34,146 nt of DNA from positions 1-34,146 of the forward strand of contig JARLJS010000076.1 in the NCBI GenBank assembly GCA_031291075.1. The letters run 5' to 3'. This document shows positions 31,492 to 34,146 of this stretch, piece by piece. The notes beneath the pieces were generated by a model. That model ran no database searches, was not told where the DNA came from, and saw nothing but the letters and a program-made list of their open reading frames with translations. A program made the translations under genes and the position numbers. Numbering within the stretch: the stretch's first letter is position 1; each line of letters begins with the position of its first letter. The DNA is from Nevskia sp. GTDB taxonomy: Bacteria > Pseudomonadota > Gammaproteobacteria > Nevskiales > Nevskiaceae.

Positions 31492-32976
31492 TTAGTGCAT
31501 CCCCAGCACGCGGAACACGAAGAACAGGCCGCCGGCGAAGGTGGCCGCGCCCAGCAGCACGCACACCGGCAGGGTCAGCACCCAGGCCAGCAGCACGTTG
31601 CGGATGGTGTCGCCCTGCACGCCGGACTTGTTTGCCACCATGGTGCCGGCGATGCCGGACGACAGCACGTGCGTGGTGCTCACCGGCAGGCCGAGCTGGT
31701 CGGCGGCTTCGATGGTGGCCATCGCCACCAGCTCCGCCGAGGCGCCCTGGGCGTAGGTGAGGTGGGACTTGCCGATCTTCTCGCCGACGGTGACCACGAT
31801 GCGCTTCCAGCCGATCATGGTGCCCAGGCCCAGCGCGATGGCGACGGCCACTTTGACCCAGGTCGGGATGAAGGTGGTGACACTCTTCAGGTCGCCGGCG
31901 TACTTGGACGCTACGGCCCTGTCGACACCGGCGGGGAGCTTGTCCTTCTTGGCCAGGCGGCTGAGCGTCTCATTGACGAGGTAGAGACTCAGGCGCAGGT
32001 CGCGGCGCTTGTCCGGCTGCACGTCGTTGAGGCTCTTCAGGCCCTGCATGCCGGCGATCACGTCGCTGTTGATCTGCGCCAGGGCCGGCACCGTGCCGGC
32101 GTCCACCGCGCCCTTCTTCAGGAACTGGGTGAGGGTCTTGCGCGCGGCGGCATCGTCCACGGCGGCGGGGCCGGACTGGGTGAGCGCGCTCTGCACCACG
32201 GCCGCGTTGGCCTGGATGCGCTGCAGCGTTTCGGCGCTGGTGTCCTGCTTGAGGGCGAAGGCGACCGGCGCGATGCCGATCAGGATCAGCATGATCAGGC
32301 CCATGCCTTTCTGGCCGTCGTTGGAGCCGTGGGCGAAGCTGACGCCGGTGCAGGTCAGCACCAGCAGCAGGCGCACCGGCCAGGGCGGCGGGGCATCGCC
32401 CTTGGGCGATTCGAACAGGGCGGCGTTGCTGCGGAACAGCGCCCGCATCAGCAGCAGCAGCAGGGCGGCGAAGACGAAGCCGATGATCGGCGAGAACAGC
32501 AACGCCTTGCCGGTGTCGGCCACCTTGGTCCAATTCACACCGTCGCCGAAGGCGGAGTCCGGCGACAGGTAGGAGTTCATCAGGCCGACGCCGACGATGG
32601 AGCCGATCAGGGTGTGCGAGCTGGAGGCCGGCAGGCCGAGGTACCAGGTGCCGACGTTCCACATGATGGCCGAGGTGAGCAGCGCGAACACCATGGCGAA
32701 GCCGGCGCCGTTGCCGACATTGAGCACCAGTTCCACCGGCAGCAAGGCGATGATGCCAAAGGCCACCGTGCCGGCGGAGGTAAGCACGCCGATCAGGTTC
32801 CAGGTGCCGGACCACACCACCGCCTGGGTCGGCTTCAGCGTGTGGGTGTAGATCACCGTGGCCACGGCGTTGGCGGTGTCGTGAAAACCGTTGACGAATT
32901 CGAAACTTAGCGCCATCAACAGGGCGAGCACGAGCAACACGAAGGTCGGGGTATCGATCCCCAGTTCGGCCAACAT
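31492..32976 (-). CDS. pit: Inorganic phosphate transporter, PiT family
   Basis: A 494-residue inner-membrane protein with the PiT inverted duplication. The first signature is FVNGFHDTANAVATVIYTHTL (residues 27-47). The second, YAQGASAELVAMATIEAADQLGLPVSTTHVLSSG, is in the C-terminal half. Membrane helices flank a central hydrophilic domain (about 240-370). PiT proteins import phosphate as a metal-phosphate complex driven by protons. No Pho box was found upstream, consistent with low-affinity, constitutive use. The ATG at 32976 follows AGGGAGTTTCAC. Confidence 0.94.
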   Translation of the reverse strand: MLAELGIDTPTFVLLVLALLMALSFEFVNGFHDTANAVATVIYTHTLKPTQAVVWSGTWNLIGVLTSAGTVAFGIIALLPVELVLNVGNGAGFAMVFALLTSAIMWNVGTWYLGLPASSSHTLIGSIVGVGLMNSYLSPDSAFGDGVNWTKVADTGKALLFSPIIGFVFAALLLLLMRALFRSNAALFESPKGDAPPPWPVRLLLVLTCTGVSFAHGSNDGQKGMGLIMLILIGIAPVAFALKQDTSAETLQRIQANAAVVQSALTQSGPAAVDDAAARKTLTQFLKKGAVDAGTVPALAQINSDVIAGMQGLKSLNDVQPDKRRDLRLSLYLVNETLSRLAKKDKLPAGVDRAVASKYAGDLKSVTTFIPTWVKVAVAIALGLGTMIGWKRIVVTVGEKIGKSHLTYAQGASAELVAMATIEAADQLGLPVSTTHVLSSGIAGTMVANKSGVQGDTIRNVLLAWVLTLPVCVLLGAATFAGGLFFVFRVLGMH

Positions 32977-33183
32977 GTGAAACTCCCTGAATTTATTGAA
33001 AGGTTGATCATCTTCGTCCGCCGATGTTGCGGATTTATGACCGCGCGGCGACGGTGCAATTGCCGGCTATGCGGTGCATCATAGGCACGGTCGAAAAGGC
33101 CGCCTTTGGCGCGGCCACGCCGGTTTCACCGTACCGCGGCCCTTTCCGGGCCAACAAACACCGAACTTATGGGAGCGTGCGTG

Positions 33184-33459
33184 ATGAACAAGCAGATCGT
33201 CCTGGCAATGGGTGCAGCGGCGCTTTTGATCGGGTCCGCGGCCCTCGCGGAACCCCGCGAGAACGTCAGCGGCAAGCGGCACCCCAACCTGGCCGCGGCG
33301 CAGCGCCTGTCGGAGCAGGCCTTCAACAAGGTCTCGGCTGCCCAGCAGGCCAACGAGTTCGATATGGATGGCCACGCGGCCAAGGCCAAGGAACTGCTCG
33401 AGCAGGCCAACAACGAACTGAAGCAGGCGGCCGAAGCCGCCAACAAGAACAGGAAGTAA
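33184..33459 (+). CDS. Small periplasmic helical protein
   Basis: A 91-residue precursor with a Sec signal (MNKQIVLAMGAAALLIGSAALA, cut before EPREN). The mature 69 residues are nearly all helical with heptad-like Ala/Leu spacing (LAAAQRLSEQAFNKVSAAQQANEF, AKELLEQANNELKQAAEAANKN), suggesting a coiled coil. No family is recognised with certainty. The ATG follows GGGAGCGTGCGTG. A GTG codon one position upstream is the alternative start. It is divergent from the phosphate transporter and followed by a strong terminator. Confidence 0.8.
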   Translation: MNKQIVLAMGAAALLIGSAALAEPRENVSGKRHPNLAAAQRLSEQAFNKVSAAQQANEFDMDGHAAKAKELLEQANNELKQAAEAANKNRK

Positions 33460-33480
33460 GACCCGTCCGCCGGGCTGGAG

Positions 33481-33516
33481 CCGGACTGCCGCGGCAGTCC
33501 GGAGGGCCATTTTTTT
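33481..33516 (+). terminator. Factor-independent terminator
   Basis: A perfect 22-bp palindrome CCGGACTGCCGCGGCAGTCCGG (33481-33502 in two 11-base arms) is followed by AGGGCCA and seven T residues (33510-33516). This is the clearest Rho-independent terminator in the window. A second hairpin, CCGCCCCT-CGTTTC-AGGGGCGG (33520-33541), lies just downstream and may be a leader structure for the next gene. Confidence 0.85.
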
Positions 33517-33593
33517 CCGCCGCCCCTCGTTTCAGGGGCGGAACCCTCGGGGCAAACCATGCACACTGCGGCCAACACCAGGGAGACGTGATC

Positions 33594-33980
33594 ATGCGTA
33601 AAGCCGGAATTGTTCTCGTCGCCGCGGCACTGCTCGGCACCGCCGCCGCACGCGCCGACTGCGACCATCCGCGCGACGATTTTGACGACCTCTATTGCCT
33701 CGACAAGGTCTACATCCAGTCCGACAAGGACCTGAACGACGCCTACGGCAAGCTCTCCAAGCAGCTGGACGCCAACGGCAAGTCGGCGCTGAAGAAAGGC
33801 CAGCTCGGCTGGATCAAGTCGCGCAACGAGCAGTGCAGCATGAAGGACGACCACGGCTTCTGGGTCAACCTCGACTGCGCCACCAAGACCACCGTCGGCC
33901 GCACTCAGTTCCTGCAAGACCGTTACCGCGAATGCGTCAGCGCCGGCTGCATGCCGAGCAAGCTGAACGATCCCGACTGA
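33594..33980 (+). CDS. LprI-like (DUF1311) periplasmic protein
   Basis: A 128-residue precursor with a signal peptide (MRKAGIVLVAAALLGTAAARA, mature from DCDHP). The body is the LprI N-terminal/DUF1311 type: CLDKVYIQSDKDLNDAYGKLSKQL, then LKKGQLGWIKSRNEQC, and TQFLQDRYREC near the end. Seven mature Cys suggest disulphides. Mycobacterial LprI inhibits lysozyme; most members are uncharacterised. The ATG follows AGGGAGACGTGATC. It ends 7 bases before the inverted-repeat element. Confidence 0.85.
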   Translation: MRKAGIVLVAAALLGTAAARADCDHPRDDFDDLYCLDKVYIQSDKDLNDAYGKLSKQLDANGKSALKKGQLGWIKSRNEQCSMKDDHGFWVNLDCATKTTVGRTQFLQDRYRECVSAGCMPSKLNDPD

Positions 33981-33987
33981 CGACCTA

Positions 33988-34146
33988 GGGAGCCTCTGAA
34001 CAACTCCATACCCTCCGGCGGCTTGCCATTTCGCGCCGGGCCGCGTTGCTCGTCGCTCATGTGCAATCAGCACACCGCGCTCCTCGCGCCTTGCCCGACA
34101 CAAAATGGCAAGCCGCCGGAGGGTATGGAGTTGTTCAGAGGCTCCC
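33988..34146. mobile_element. 159-bp MITE-like element with 44-bp perfect terminal inverted repeats
   Basis: The left end GGGAGCCTCTGAACAACT starts at 33988, and its arm runs to 34031. The exact reverse complement occupies 34103-34146. The 71-base interior has no coding frame and itself contains an imperfect palindrome (GCTCGTCGC against GAGGAGCG-type arms). Long perfect inverted ends with a non-coding core fit a miniature inverted-repeat transposable element moved by a transposase elsewhere. The left flank CCTA could be part of a CTA-type target duplication, but the right flank lies outside the window. Confidence 0.8.

Noticed and set aside
32977-33183. Pho box upstream of the phosphate transporter
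   Set aside because: No pair of CTGTCAT-like repeats is visible in the divergent spacer.

Overview
The window is chromosomal DNA from a high-GC Gram-negative bacterium. Strong Shine-Dalgarno sites, a lipoprotein with a lipobox, periplasmic signal peptides, an RND/MMPL exporter and steroid-type enzymes suggest a gammaproteobacterium of the Nevskiales/Steroidobacterales/Xanthomonadales kind. This placement is an inference from gene style, not from a marker gene. No rRNA, tRNA, CRISPR array, integrase or complete insertion sequence was seen.

Layout. 1-1710: a cardiolipin synthase gene bracketed by inverted copies of a REP-like palindromic repeat. 1721-4974 (minus): an HDAC-family deacetylase and a Pat-like GNAT acetyltransferase that overlap by ATGA, resembling a writer/eraser pair for protein lysine acetylation. 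5205-8412: a DUF2252 protein and a sedolisin (S53) peptidase, each followed by a large palindrome. 8469-13253: a more AT-rich accessory segment with a small basic protein, a Rossmann/TIR-like protein and a 1124-residue membrane protein of no recognised family. This is the best candidate in the window for an undescribed system. 13352-13421: palindromic repeat between convergent genes.

13443-16863: aldehyde dehydrogenase and steroid 5-alpha-reductase-like genes on the minus strand, divergent from a ketosteroid-isomerase-like protein and a hotdog thioesterase. Together they suggest steroid or isoprenoid/fatty-acyl modification. 16975-21203: a double-module GT4 glycosyltransferase, a disordered-tail protein and an RCK-pore-RCK potassium channel. 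21200-22949: a LysR regulator divergent from an SDR oxidoreductase. 22997-26239: an exported methyltransferase-like protein and an exported amidase-signature enzyme. 26621-29850: an RND/MMPL exporter in an operon with an NTF2-like protein. 30132-31442: a lipoprotein with three repeats, each carrying a CxxCH haem-binding motif. 31492-33980: a PiT phosphate transporter and two small periplasmic proteins. 33988-34146: a 159-bp MITE-like element with perfect 44-bp terminal inverted repeats, ending exactly at the window edge.

Most genes are ordinary housekeeping or metabolic genes in short operons. The accessory character is concentrated at 8.4-13.4 kb and in the intergenic palindromes.
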